Assembly: GCA_013399115.1 (NCBI GenBank) | Contig: VXAA01003851.1 | Span: 194,000 to 257,999 of the forward strand | Origin: Anseranas semipalmata | Taxonomy: Eukaryota > Chordata > Aves > Anseriformes > Anseranatidae | Length of the DNA: 64,000 nt | Reading direction: 5' to 3' | Translations under genes and position numbers: made by a program | In this document: positions 12,240-24,495 of the stretch, in pieces | Position numbering within the stretch: position 1 is the first letter of the stretch | How the letters are laid out: each line of letters opens with the position of its first letter | The notes under the pieces: model-generated | The model's database searches: none | What the model was told of the DNA's origin: nothing | What the model saw: the letters and a program-made list of their open reading frames with translations, nothing else

Positions 12240-12720
12240 TATCAGGTTCATCATACTAGAAACCTGCACAATTGGTCCTGATGGTCATAATGAGGCTAAA
12301 ACCAGACGTGGAGACATGGATTCACAGGTCATGAGAGACAGGAGTTTAAGAGCTCTCCCAGGCTAGGAACCAGTATAGAGAATGTGATCAGAGGCAAGGT
12401 TAGCAGTTATTTATCTGAACCTCAGGAGAGATTTATAGCAGAAAACAGATGGTAAGAGGGACAAGAAGGCAGAGGCAGAACAGCAAGTGCCAGAAATCAC
12501 AGCTAAGCAGGCAAGAGACAGAACAAAGGAAAAAGCCACAGTGGCCAAGTAGTCAAGAGCAATCCATGCAAGAAATTCCTACATGCTGCTAGGGAACACT
12601 AATCAGTCTCCCTTATCAATATTACATCATTTCTGCTGGCTCTATCAGCATCTTAGTGTCTCAGGTTGGAAGGAGTTTGAACAAGAACACGTAACCCATT
12701 ACAGAGCCCCATTACTTAAC
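12240..12720. other. Purine-rich, relatively GC-rich segment, possibly an unclassified old repeat
   Basis: The composition differs from both sides: many 'caggag', 'ggcagagg' and 'agagacag' words. A segment of similar texture occurs at 59769-60003, next to an old CR1 tail. I cannot align them confidently by eye and assign no family. Confidence 0.25.
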
Positions 12721-14305
12721 CTGTAGCGAAAAAAAAGTCTTTTCTTTACAGACATCTGTTATATAAATTCAATAATCTTTACCAGTTCCTTCATAAGTCA
12801 GTGGTAATCTGTTGATATCAATAAGGGTAAATTGGGATCCCAAGATGATAAGATTAACTTAAAACAATATAAATCAGTTTGTTGATTCTAGTCACACAGA
12901 AAGTGGCTCCTTATGAGCTACAGTCAAATTTTCCCCTTCAGAATATTAAATGAAAATTAGATAATGAGAAAGAATTCTACTTCTATCAGAAAAAAAAAAA
13001 TAAGGACAGTATGGATATATATATATTTTTTTTTTTTTGAACTTTTACTAACAACATAGCTAGTACTGCTAAAGGGAGTGTGTTGGACTCGTTTTCTAAA
13101 ATTTTGCTTAATGATCTAGTTCAGGATTTCCTTGCTCAGGAAATTGTTGAAACGGCATTGCATATTAGCTATGTATAATGCACATAGTTCCAAGCATGGG
13201 CTTTTATTTTTGTCTCCTGCATTTAACACCTTCCTTTGTTCACACTTCACTCCATGGCTTCGTTGCCTCCTTCTCATCTCCTAAGCACATTCAGCATCAC
13301 AGTTTCAGTGGGGCTACAGGTATCAAGCAAGCCACAGAAATGAAAGGATGCTACCCCCCAGACTATTTCACTTGATTCTCAGCTGTCCCTGGTTTCACCA
13401 GCCAGATAGCCACCTGCCCAGATAGAAGTGAATGTAGTGGGATCTAAAAGGAGAAAACAACCATCATTATGTCAGAATTCTATTTAGAAACCACAACTAC
13501 AATGATAAGGGAGCATAACTCCAAACTGGGCAGTGTTACAGATCTCTTCTTTTGAGCAGATGGGCTGCAAAACAGCAAACTTTGCATGGACCAGCTGCAG
13601 GCTTTCATAATGAATACAAGCTGCTGATAGTAGTCTAGACAGGCACAACAGCTAGAAAACACATTTCCATAATATAATAGCCTGTTGTAGAAATGAAGCT
13701 TGCTCCTTGCCATTCCTACTAAAATTTATGTTCATATTAATAGAGCTAGATTGTTATATACTTACACATACTCCTCCACCAGCCCGTGCTACTTAACACA
13801 AAATAGATGTAAAATGTTACCAAGGTAACTAGTTAGAAATCAAATATCACAAATAGATTTTTGGATTTTTGCTTGTTTGTTTACCCAAAGGAAGCTGCAG
13901 TTTTCTCAAAATCAAATTGTTAATGAGGAAAAAAGTCTGAGAAAAAATCTAAATGTCATATGCTGATCAGTTAAACCCAATAATACTTCATGTTTTTGAA
14001 CTGGTGCAGAGTATTTAGTTTTGAAACATCAAAAATTTTAAAACTAAATTTTCTTATCAGTGCTCTGTCTTATGAAAACTATGAGGCACTTCCAGTTCTA
14101 GGGTATTTTCAGTATTTTTTCCCTATATGGCCAGAAGAAATTCTATATATCTCAGCAACATGCTGTAGATTTCCCTCTGACTTCAATATGATTTCATCAG
14201 AAACACGTGTATGGATGCATTAGAGAACATGAAAAGTGGGAATATCAGAAATATCCGTTGAGACATTTCTCTTAGCAATGTGACACTTGAAATGTCATTT
14301 AGTAT

Positions 14306-14358
14306 TAGATATGATTATATCTATTATATAGATCTATTATATCTATTATATGATATAA
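14306..14358. repeat. TATCTATTA-type short tandem repeat
   Basis: Imperfect repetition of 'atatctattat', seen directly. Confidence 0.8.
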
Positions 14359-15949
14359 GAAACTTAGCAGGACAGTTTTTTAAATGAAAACTAAACATTT
14401 TGATTTGAAGAACTATGAAACAATTAAGGACACCTTAATGAAATACTTCACTTCTTTGGAAGCAAATTTATTTGGAATTATTATTTCTGGAAAAACTTAT
14501 TAAAATTTTAGCTTTTCATAATGAGTTGGGATGAAAACTGACCTTGAAGATTTGGAATCTCTGTATTTCACTTTATTCTTGCTACATCCATCTGATTTAG
14601 CAGATTTTTTTTCAACATCTTTGCAAGTTTCTCGTCATACATAACATAAAACTAAAGGGAGAACTTACAAGGAGTTTGTAGCTCTCTTAAAAAGGATTGT
14701 GCATTCAGAGGAAAAATCAAGAGATAACTCCAGTTCTGCATATTCTCCAGATCTTCCAGTGCAGAAAAGAGATGTCATCATTGAAGGAAATCATATCGTG
14801 GGTTAATTGTTGTGTAGGAACATGGTTCTACATAATGCAGTTGTTTTTGGTGGGTGATTTTTCATCAAATATCACAAAGGACACATCTGTGCAAAGTTAG
14901 AAAACTTCATTGCTGTTATTTAATTATTAAGTTTTGCTTTTAATCAAAGAAGCTATTTTCTCCTCCTCTCTATATATTCAGGTAGTATCTTAACTCCTGG
15001 TTTGTATTTATTTGGTGACATTTCAGTTAATTGAGTTAATTATAAAAATAATACAGAATAAATGAATCGTAAATTCAATGTACTCCATGCTTCTTGCATG
15101 TAGGAGCTTCTCTCACAGCTACTCCTACCTTTGACTTTGTGAGGTGTGCTGGCTGTGTCTTGTGACTCCTAGTCAGACGGAGATTTTGATGTTCATGGCA
15201 TGAGGTCAAGCATTTCGGCTGGCACTCCACATCACCTCACCTGTGTGCTTTTACATTCTCCACTCTGTTCCATCTCCAAGAGATGTACCAGAGTGATGTA
15301 GACTGAAATGCATGTGCATTGTCTAGCTTTGCTTTAAACTAACATGGTACCTGTGTGTACTAAACATGTCACTCTTTAGCATTCGATCTCTAGCTCAAAG
15401 ACTATGAAATAAATTAAAAAAATCCAAGGCTTTGAATCAAACCCCTAGCTCCTGTTTTTAAATGTAAGAGAATTATTAATTCATTTTATGAGATAAGAGT
15501 TGAAAAGGCCTATGTATATATCTGGTGAAAATTTATTGCAACAATGAATGAGTTAATTTAGCTTTTTGACACAGGTTTAAATCAGGTTTCAGCCAGTTGT
15601 CTTAGGATATTCATTATTAAAGAACACATTATGTAATTTTGTGTATTTCATCTGAAAATGATAAGCATAAATCATTCCTAAAGTAATAACATCACTAGAA
15701 TCTAGATTTCCTCACAGTCCTATCAGACAGAGACTTAGGATATTTGTAAAGTGGATTATACAAATATCCACACTTTCTCTACAGATGTATTAATCTTTTC
15801 AAACTAGAAGAGAGAAAAGACTAGTGAGAAAAATATGGTTGCAAAAACTGTTTTAATAATACCAGATGAGATTATTATTATTGAGCAATCAAAAAGACTG
15901 CAATTTTGTAAAAAGAAGATAAAGGTGACCAAAACCTCCTCAGACATAA

Positions 15950-16008
15950 GCACAAAACAAAACAAAAAACAACAATAAAAAAGAAAAACACACACACACA
16001 CAAAAACT
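15950..16008. repeat. A-rich tract with (CA)n core
   Basis: AAAAC/AAC units followed by about seven CA units (15989-16002). Confidence 0.85.
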
Positions 16009-16462
16009 ATCATAAATGAAAAACTCATCTTAAAGTTGTTCAGTCCTTTGTTCTCCTTTTTTCAGTAAATGATAGCTCTAAATTTCCTTTTTAGGATTTT
16101 ATTCTTGATTGTCTTCTTTTTATTTTATTGTGTATAGAATATTAAATAGGTATATCACTAACACCATGGTCAAGTTGGGAAAAAGAAAAAAAAAAAAAAA
16201 GAAAGTCTCTTTATTAATAGAAACAAGAAGAGAAAAGCTCTAGTCTCTTTGGAAGGAAATTATCTGCTACAAAGAATATCACAAACACAGTTTTACATAT
16301 GTATAACATGTTAGTGTTCTGTTACCATAAATTAAGATTGCTTGAACCTTTTTTTTTTCTTCCTTGTAGATGTTCTTTTATTCAATCCAGTTTAAAAAAG
16401 ATTTACTGGCTGAACTTCACATTTTTTATTGAGCTTTCCTGTAATAAAGCAAGCATAGTCAT

Positions 16463-16478
16463 CCGGTTACGTAACCGG
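16463..16478. promoter_or_regulatory. Candidate D-box / PAR-bZIP (NFIL3, DBP, TEF, HLF) site in a perfect palindrome
   Basis: CCGGTTACGTAACCGG is a perfect 16-bp palindrome whose core GTTACGTAAC fits the published PAR-bZIP/E4BP4 consensus RTTAYGTAAY exactly. It keeps three CpGs in CpG-poor surroundings. No promoter or gene is visible nearby, so a regulatory role is inferred only from the motif. Confidence 0.4.
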
Positions 16479-19400
16479 GGATGAAGAGTTAATTAGAATA
16501 TAAGCACTTGACGTTCTTCTGATTTGTATAAGCAAATCTAACAACTTCATGTCATTAAACATGTTCCTGAGTGTCAATCACAGAGAAAGAAGGGAGGGGT
16601 ATATTATTCATTTAAATTCTTAAGAATGAATATGACTAATATAATGAGAAGATTCTAGATGAAATGATCACATGCCTCTTCTTTCTCTCCTTTTCTATAT
16701 TGCTTTGGTATACTTAAAAGGAGGAAATGGTCATGAAAAGGAAGTTTCTTACTTGTTTGGAAGTTCATTGAAGCCAATGGAGAGACTCCACTGGGTGTAA
16801 ATGAATCAGCTGCTTACATGCTATGTGAGTGATGTCTTGGCTTGCTGGAGTTTGCATCAATGTAAGTCTGAGGAAGAAAAAAAAAAAAAAAGATTGTAAA
16901 AGAAAGGAGAATGAAAAGCTGAACAGTGAATTTCCTACCCCCTACACAAGGCTTTCAAAGCATGACTTCAAATTTAACTATCACTCTCTCGGTTGGATAT
17001 ACGATGATGCTGTACTCCTTTTCCCATTTTAGATTAAACAACTTTTAGTGATAGAAGAGAGACAGCAGGATTCAGGGGAAATATGACTTTTTGCTATTCT
17101 GGTATGAGCTTCTACACTAACAACACAGGAATAACCACAGCTGGCACTACAGGAAGGGCTTAAATGTCTTTGTTTCAAGGCATTCAGTCTTTAAGTATCC
17201 CATAGATGCCTTGGTATTATTGAAGCATGGAAACATGCCTGGCAGTTATGTGACAAACACAGTTAACCTGCCTGAAGTGAATTATCCCTAAAACTCAGCA
17301 TCGTAATAAATGCTTTTTCAGTTGCTTTGTTTCCTAACAGATGTTGTTGTTTGAATTGTGTATTTGACTCTAGTTACTTTAATTAGGCATAACTCTCCAT
17401 CTGAGTCCCCCAGGTCAGTGTTTTATAACTAACATTTTTCCTGTCATATTGTTGGTTTTCAGCCACTGATGTACCGCAGTCAGTTTATTCACATGCAATG
17501 CTCATTTGCCATAAGCCAGTAATTCAGTTTCATTAACAGACCTTACCCTCGACAAGCTAACAGCTGTGCCACTCCTAGCCTTCAAAGCACCTGTGACTGG
17601 GTTTCTACATGCCTGGAAATGATTGTACATGTTTTTCCTTTTCAGTACTATAAATATAGATCTGGCTGTCTGTGAGAGCAGTAGCACTGACACATGCATA
17701 AATGCACTTGTTTGTAGAACAAATGCACCATTCTATGAGTTTTTTTTTTTTTTTTTACTGGAAGTATGGCTAAGCTACCATATGTAACTATATATCTTCT
17801 CTTCCCACTCCAGAAGAATGACTGAAGATTTACAGCTGAACATTTATTCATCAGCTCTCATACCTTACAAACATAAAATACTTTGATACACACTGTTTCC
17901 TAATTGATTACATGTAAGATCATTACAGAAGTGTTTGTGACAGAGCAATAATAGAGTAAATCAGAGGATATGAGTCAAGCTGTTGTGAGAATAGAAAGAG
18001 GTATCTCAGCATTCTGATCTTTTCAGGGTAGGCTTAGGACTAGGTGACTGCTTGAACAGCCAATGTGTAGAATGAAAATAGATGATAGTGAGGAAAAGGG
18101 AGGGAGTAAAGAGAGTTCAGGGAGTAAAGAATATTAATGTTAAAAAGACTTTTGTAGAAGGGTCTCAAAAATATGAAAGAGAAGAGAAATAAGAGAAGAG
18201 TTTCTGAAAGTTATATAAAAAATGATAAGATTTGGTATTTTTGCCTGATTTGCATTTAACAGATAAATAAAGCCTTTAGATGCTACTTAATACAAGGGAC
18301 TTAAAATCCTTTTGCTTTTGAAGTAGCAAATGACATTAGCGGGTTTACTGTGATAATAAAAACTAGTCTTGCACCTGAAGAGGACTTGGAGAGCTCAATA
18401 ACTACTGAACTCAAGCTATTCTGGAGTCAGTTGATACTAGTTTATGATATATCTTAGTTAATAATTTTGTAATCCCGATGACTGATGTTTAGTGCAGGAA
18501 AGAAAAGTCAATATCATTCACCACCACTGATGTGAGTCATAGTCTTTATTGGAGGAGTCAGTGCTGTGTGGGAGTGGGACCTAAATGAATGTTTATATGT
18601 GGAAAAACAATTTAGTTCTTCAAACCTGAAATATGTGCTCTCTCAGAAGCCAGTTAGAGGTGGTATTTTAAAGTATTTTTGTTTTCTATACAAAGCTTCC
18701 ACGAAATGACATTTATGTGTCAGAGATCATCAAATGTTACCATTTCATTGCAAGCCCTTTTTTTTTTTTAACCATAAAAGCAAAGGCCTTTTAGATCAAA
18801 GCTTTTAAGAGAATCTGTGACAGATAACATAGAACAATCTTTCTCCTTAACAGTCTATATTTAAAGTCATTCACTGTACAACTTCCTAGAAAGCTGAGAT
18901 TTCTGTAGAAAACTGATTAACTTTATCTTGATTAGACCAGCTTCTGTTACAAAGTTGATGTAAAATATGTAAACAGAATTAAGTATACTGACAAAATGGT
19001 TACCCTCCTCACTACTTATTTGTCCTCCATAAATATCCAAATCTTATATATCAAGCTGTCTGTTATGTCTAGGCACAGCTATAATAACTACGTTTGGAAA
19101 GAGTAAATTAAGGATCACTACATGTTACATAAAAATATGTTAATTTTACTTTTGTTCACACAGTGGATTTCTGTTATTTTGTACAATAGTTTTACAGTGT
19201 AAAAGAAAACCTCAGAAGCCTTTTTCAATGTAGTGGAAGGGTTGTAATGACTTCAGTTTGCAGCATCTTAGGTTCAAATTTCACTTGCAGATTGCAGTAC
19301 AATGTGTTTTATTTATTTATTTTTTTCTTTGGAGGATAATCAGTACTTTGAAGCTGTGCAAAGACTTTTATCCTAGATATACTTTTGGTTAAGAAGCCAG

Positions 19401-19588
19401 ATAGTTGTTTGCTTTACAGCTCAAATGAAAGCTGAAGTTCTTGAGACAAATATGCTTCTTGTATACAAAGTATGGAATGACTGAAATGACACCCTTGAAA
19501 GAAGGGATTGTGTACGGATCTGTTCTAGAGCTGGTCAATATATGGAACAAATTATAGATGAAGTCTAGGCAGACTCTGCATAACATTG

Positions 19589-19655
19589 TACAAGTATCTC
19601 AAAGGAGGTTGTAGCTGGGGGGGATTGGTCTCTTCTTGATTCTATGATTCTATAG
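19589..19655 (+). mobile_element. Tiny CR1 remnant with internal deletion
   Basis: 'tacaagtatctcaaaggagg...ggattggtctcttctt' matches the end of CR1 ORF2. It then jumps directly to the 3' tail 'gattctatgattctat', so most of the 3' UTR is missing. Confidence 0.7.
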
Positions 19656-19756
19656 AAGATTTCCCCTCGATTGGGAAGCCAACATCCAGCATATGATGAA
19701 AAAAAAAAAAAAAAGAAGAGAGAATAGGGTTTTGATCAGTTCAGAGAAGGCTAAGA

Positions 19757-19936
19757 GGAATCACAGAATCACAGAATGTTAAGGATTGGAAGGGACCTTG
19801 AAAGATCATCTAGTCCAATCCCCCTGCCGGAGCAGGAACACCTAGATCAGGTCACACAGGAATGTGTCCAGGCAGGTTTTGAATGTCTCCAGAGAAGGAG
19901 ACTCCACAACCTCTCTGGGCAACCTGTTCCAGAGGT
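19757..19936 (-). mobile_element. CR1 3'-end fragment, antisense
   Basis: Starts with the complement of the CR1 tail ('aatcacagaatcacagaatg'), followed by 'ggattggaagggaccttgaaagatcatctagtccaatcc' in pieces and 'ctccacaacctctctgggc'. It ends about where a sense-oriented CR1 relic begins. Confidence 0.9.
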
Positions 19937-19944
19937 GATATAGT

Positions 19945-20275
19945 TTCTGTCTTCAACCTTCTAATGGGTGGTGATAGATGTGACAAGGCAGACTTTTCAC
20001 AGGCAAAAGGACAAGAGACAAGGGACGCATGTTGCAGCAAGGTAAATTCTGATTAGATGTAAAGAAAAATACTGTTCATAGTATGGGTGGTCGAGCATTG
20101 GAACAGGTTACTCAGAAAAGTCTCAGAATCTTTATCGTTGGAGATATTTGGCACTCAAATGGGTGTAATACTGAGAAATCTGCTGAAACTTTGAGACTGG
20201 CCCGCCTGAGGAGTTGTACCAGGTGATCTCCAGAGGTCCCTTTCAACTAAAATTATGATATGACTCTAAATTATT
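19945..20275 (+). mobile_element. Diverged CR1 3' region, sense
   Basis: Landmarks are 'gcattggaacaggttactca', 'ggagatatttggcactcaaa' and 'ctccagaggtccctttcaac', as in a CR1 3' UTR. It faces the antisense copy to its left, so the two CR1 pieces are head to head. It may be the remainder of the sense fragment at 19589-19655, split by the antisense insertion. Confidence 0.75.
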
Positions 20276-20678
20276 AGGCTCTGTGGTATCAGAGGCAATT
20301 TTCACTAGAAAGCCTGGGAGTCATCTCACTGCTAGAGGGGCTTTACTATAAACATTTGACTCAATCAGCCAGCCACACCTGATTCCTCACTCTTGTAACC
20401 CAGTATTTCAGGACTCCAGGACTGTGGGACCCAGGACAGCCTCTGCTTACACCAGCTCTCTCCCTCCAAGGAACCTGACCATGAACCAGGCTCTGGGGGT
20501 GTTGCCATCAGAGTCAGATGAGCACTTCCAGATGTGCATATTGCACTTCTGACTGTGACTCCTGACATCAGCCCTGGGAGTGTCAAGCTTGCAGTGTCTC
20601 ATCTCTACTGTTGTGTCAGTGGGGATGTGGGCAGGGGTTCTGGAGAGAAACTGGGTGGGAAGCAGTGTGTGACACTTA
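20276..20678. other. GC-rich unclassified spacer between CR1 copies
   Basis: Distinctly richer in G+C than its surroundings and full of 'ctctg', 'caggactccagg' and 'gggtgttgcc' type words. It may be the 5' part of one of the neighbouring retroelements or another repeat. No motif allows a call. The minus-strand frame 20365-20586 has no recognisable domain. Confidence 0.35.
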
Positions 20679-21105
20679 TAGAACTAGAAACAGAGTACTT
20701 CAGTTGAAAGGGACCTTCAAAGACCATCGAGTCCAACTGCCTGACCACTTCAGGGCTAACCAAAAGTTAAAGCATATTAACGAGGGCATTGTCCAAATGC
20801 CTCTTGAATGCTGACAGGCATGGGGCATCAACCATCTCACTAGGAAGCTTGTTCCAGTGTTTGATGACCGTCACAGTAAAGCAATGTTTCCTAACATCCA
20901 GACTGAACCTCCCTCCCCTGATGCAGCTCTGCGCCATTCCTACACATTCTACCACCGGTTCCCAGAGAGCAGAGACCGGCACCTCCCTCTGCGCTTCCCC
21001 TCCTCAGGGAGCTGTAGGCCGCCATGAGGCCGCCTCTCGGCCTCCTCTTCTCCAGGCTGCACGACCCAAGTGTCCTCATCCTCTCCTCACAGGACTGCTG
21101 TGCCA
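20679..21105 (-). mobile_element. CR1 copy, antisense, 'cttcagggctaacc' subfamily
   Basis: The 3' end lies at left ('cagttgaaagggaccttcaa', 'ctgcctgaccacttcagggc'). The copy runs through the UTR to the ORF2 end, where the minus strand reads ERMRTLGSCSLEKRRPRGGL. The same 3' end variant is seen at 39851-39974 and 43968-44109. The right edge is blurred. Confidence 0.9.
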
Positions 21106-24100
21106 GCATCATGCTACAACTCCACCTCCACAACAGAGCACTGTCTGCGTAAGCAGCAATTGTCCTGTTTCCAGAAGTCACTAATGATCATTTCTCCTTT
21201 AGTTTGCACAGACTATCCCTCTTCTCTTTTTCACTGAATTCATACTCACACAGTCCCTCTCCTTCTCTGCCAAGTTGTTCAGTTGTTTTCTAAAAAATAT
21301 CTTTTCCTGCTTCAGTTATTATACTGAAGTATACTGACAGTCTAATAACATCAACTTTGCCCCATATATTGCATTTGCAATGAATTTCTTTATCTGGCAA
21401 GCATCAAAATAAATACTTTTGTATCTTTCACTTTTCAGCATGGGCTTCTCTCAGGAGGTCTGATTGCTTAGGGCTAGCAAAAGGTAGAAAATGTACATAA
21501 TGAAATTGGTAATTTCCTGAGACACCACTAACCTTTTTGGGTGTTGAATTCTGCAGGAAGAAAAAAAAAATCTTGAAAGAACATCATAATTTATAAGATA
21601 CACATATATATATTTATATGATTTTTAGACAGAAACTATTCTCTGACTTCCAGAGAGACTGCAGCCAAAAAAAAAAAAAATGTGAAGGCATCTTGTATTC
21701 CAGAAGATTTCACGTCAAGTTGAAATTTGGCATTAGATACTATAATTTTGCAGTATGGCTATAACTGTATCTATCAAGACTTTTTTTGGTATTCTCTTAC
21801 TGCATTAGTTAACTAATAGACATGCACAAGAACTCTGTCTTGGCATTTTAGAGTTCACCACAGAGTTAGTCTGAATAGTTCATGAGATTTATTCTGTCCT
21901 TGCAAAGTTAATTCTCCCTGGCACCATCTGGAGTTAGTGCAGAGAAAAGTGCCTAGTCTGACTACTCCAAAGGAACCTCTCTCTCCTTTGATTACAGTAG
22001 GAGCTTGAGGAGATTATCCCACGTAGGCTAAACTGTCTTTACAAATACTCACCTCCATTTATATTCACAAATTTGCAAATTAAATTATTCACAGGCATCC
22101 CTTTAAAAAAAGAAGCCAACACATTTTATAACCTCCTGTGACACTGAATTGCCCAGGCTCTGCTAAGCATAAGGAATCGATCCACACATGGTTAGAACAT
22201 AATCTGCATATGTTTGAACTTGAGGTTCTTTGCAAATAGCAGGCATGGTCTGAACTAGATTAAAGAAATGCTTACTTAGAAGATGTCCAGCAAGTGCCAT
22301 CAGGTTCTTGACTGGGACTGTGAAGGCCAAGTTCACTTCTTTGTTCCAGGCTTCCTGTGAAAGAATGGTGAGACCCAGAATTTAAAATTACATACTTACC
22401 TACCTTTCAAGTTTTGTAGCACTGAAGTACTTAGGCTCCTAAGGCTTACTTTCTTGCATGACTCAGATACTTAGAAGCTTATTTCTCATTAAATCAGTTT
22501 ATTATGCAGCTTGGAGCACTCTATAAAATTTTGGGGCTAAAGATATTTCTTCTTCAAAATCACAACAAAACTATGTGATAAAAGCCTGAGACGATTACCC
22601 CTGTTAATCCACTTAGTCATAATATCAGGAATTTCCCATTTCTGCTGATTAATGATGACTTACACTGCTAAAGATGACATCTTGAATTAGGACAAACGTG
22701 TTAAGAAAAAAAAACGAAAACTCTCAGAGTTTACCAGTAAGACACATTCAGCACTTCAGTTCAGTACACAAACATTGACAGTCTCAAAAACTCTTTATAA
22801 TTCCTATGGGGAGCCCTGTTTGCATGGTTAGGTTTGTCTCTCACCTATTGAGATGAAACTAACCTTTTTTTTTTTTTTTTTGTGAAGTTAAAATAGTGTG
22901 ATTAATAAAACAAGAGAGAAAACAAATACAAGGGAAGGTAGGGAGAATCATAGGCAATAAACAAGTAAAACAAGTGTTAGAGTAGAAAACAGTAAAAGAG
23001 CTAGAGGAAGAAGAAATGTCCAGATTTGGATGAGAAGTATCCTTCTCCATTTCCTTGGCCATTGCATTTTCCTATAAATATATTCAACCTGCAGTGCACA
23101 GCTAAATTTTTCATGAATTTGTGACTATTTTATGCTGAGAGCATGCAGGGAGAAATTCAAACACTGCATAATGGCAAATCAGATAAAAACAACCACCTTC
23201 CAGTGAGGTTTCTCCTTACTGTTAGAACCGTTGTACATTTGTAACTGCTGGCAATAAAATGTCAAGAATGAGAGAGGAACTTGAAAGATCCTTGATTCAA
23301 CAGAGAAAAAAATGAGTTAAAAAAAAAAAAGACACCGTTCCACACTGCTACAGAGCCTAATTACTAACAAACCAGACCTTGACTGAAAGCTGAGACTTTC
23401 ATCTCAGAAAGATGTTTGCAGAAGGCATGAGACTGCATTTGTTTTGAGAGATAATGAGTTTGACACAGAAAGCTCAGCCTGGCTACCTTTGAGCTTGGCA
23501 GCATATGGTCTAAAACTCCACTAATGATGTGAAAGCTTGAACTTCCTATTTTATGAAAGTCTATGTTCCACCATTGAAAGAGGCTTACTTATCCAGCCAT
23601 CCATGAACACCACTTAATACTGCTCTATGTTTCATGTCATTAACAGAGAGTGGCAAAATCAGTATTGAAAACTGAGTTTTGAATGAAGGACAACTACTAG
23701 TATATTGCCTGTGCAGGAGAGATGTAAGCGTTCAAGTATATATAGTTTTACAGCATCACAAATCACTCTTTATTTGCCAGTCTTCCTCACGTATCAATTT
23801 AAGTATACTTCCTAGCAAGCTTACTTAAATATCAAAAATAAATATCATGAATAATGGACTAAAAAAATCAACAAGTTCTGAATCTTATTCATTCCAGGAG
23901 CATATTTGCTGTTAAAGTCAAGTATAAAGGCTGGAGTTAAAATATCAAATATTTGTTGTTTTTGTTGTTGTTGTTATTTCAAGTTAGTATTTCAATTATT
24001 TTTAACCTTGCAACAACACTTTATGAGGAAAGCTATGGGCTTATTCTCTGCCATGGTTTGGGTATTAAATAATTTTCTAGAGTAACAGACTGAGTCAAAT

Positions 24101-24424
24101 GGAAGCATACCAAAAATAAATAAATAAATAAATAACATTAACATTTGGCATGTTTTATTTTATAATCTCTTTCAGTCTTTTGGAACCTGCACAGGGACTT
24201 TCTGTGAGCTACATTGTAATATCCATAAGAGTCTCCTGGGTTTCCAACATATGGTACCAAAGTGACTCTGTCAAGTCAGTTTCACCAAATCAAAAATTTT
24301 AAGATTGCCTCATTATCTAGCTAGAAATAATTTAACAGTGATTGATTTCTGTCATAGCAGAACAATTAACCTTACCACTTACCATATGTAGTTATTCATT
24401 AAGAGTATCTCATGCCAGAAATTA
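21106..24424. other. AT-rich non-genic DNA
   Basis: No gene supported. Contains poly-A/T runs (21668-21680, 22865-22880, 23319-23329), a (TTG)n tract at 23953-23976 and (AAAT)n at 24112-24135. Confidence 0.55.
24112..24135. repeat. (AAAT)n microsatellite
   Basis: About six AAAT units, seen directly. Confidence 0.9.
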
Positions 24425-24495
24425 TTAAGTTAAACCTCATGATACTTGTAAAGAAAGAAAAATTATCCCCATTTTGCAGCTGGAGAAGCTGATTA
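24425..24495 (-). repeat. MIR-like SINE relic
   Basis: 'aaattatccccattttgcag' followed by 'ctggagaagctgat' resembles the complement of the conserved MIR segment (…TCAGTTTCC…CTGTAAAATGGGGATAAT…). Only the core stretch is recognisable, so the edges are uncertain. Confidence 0.5.

Larger units (their letters stand above)
12721..19588. other. AT-rich non-genic DNA
   Basis: No gene supported. It holds only simple tracts (TA/T at 13014-13038, an ATATCTATT-type array at 14306-14358, CA/A-rich at 15950-16008, poly-A at 16180-16204, poly-T at 17740-17756) and the palindrome at 16463-16478. Confidence 0.55.

Noticed and set aside
20789..21184. 131-codon plus-strand frame
   Set aside because: It is the complement of a CR1 copy, the usual open shadow of this element.
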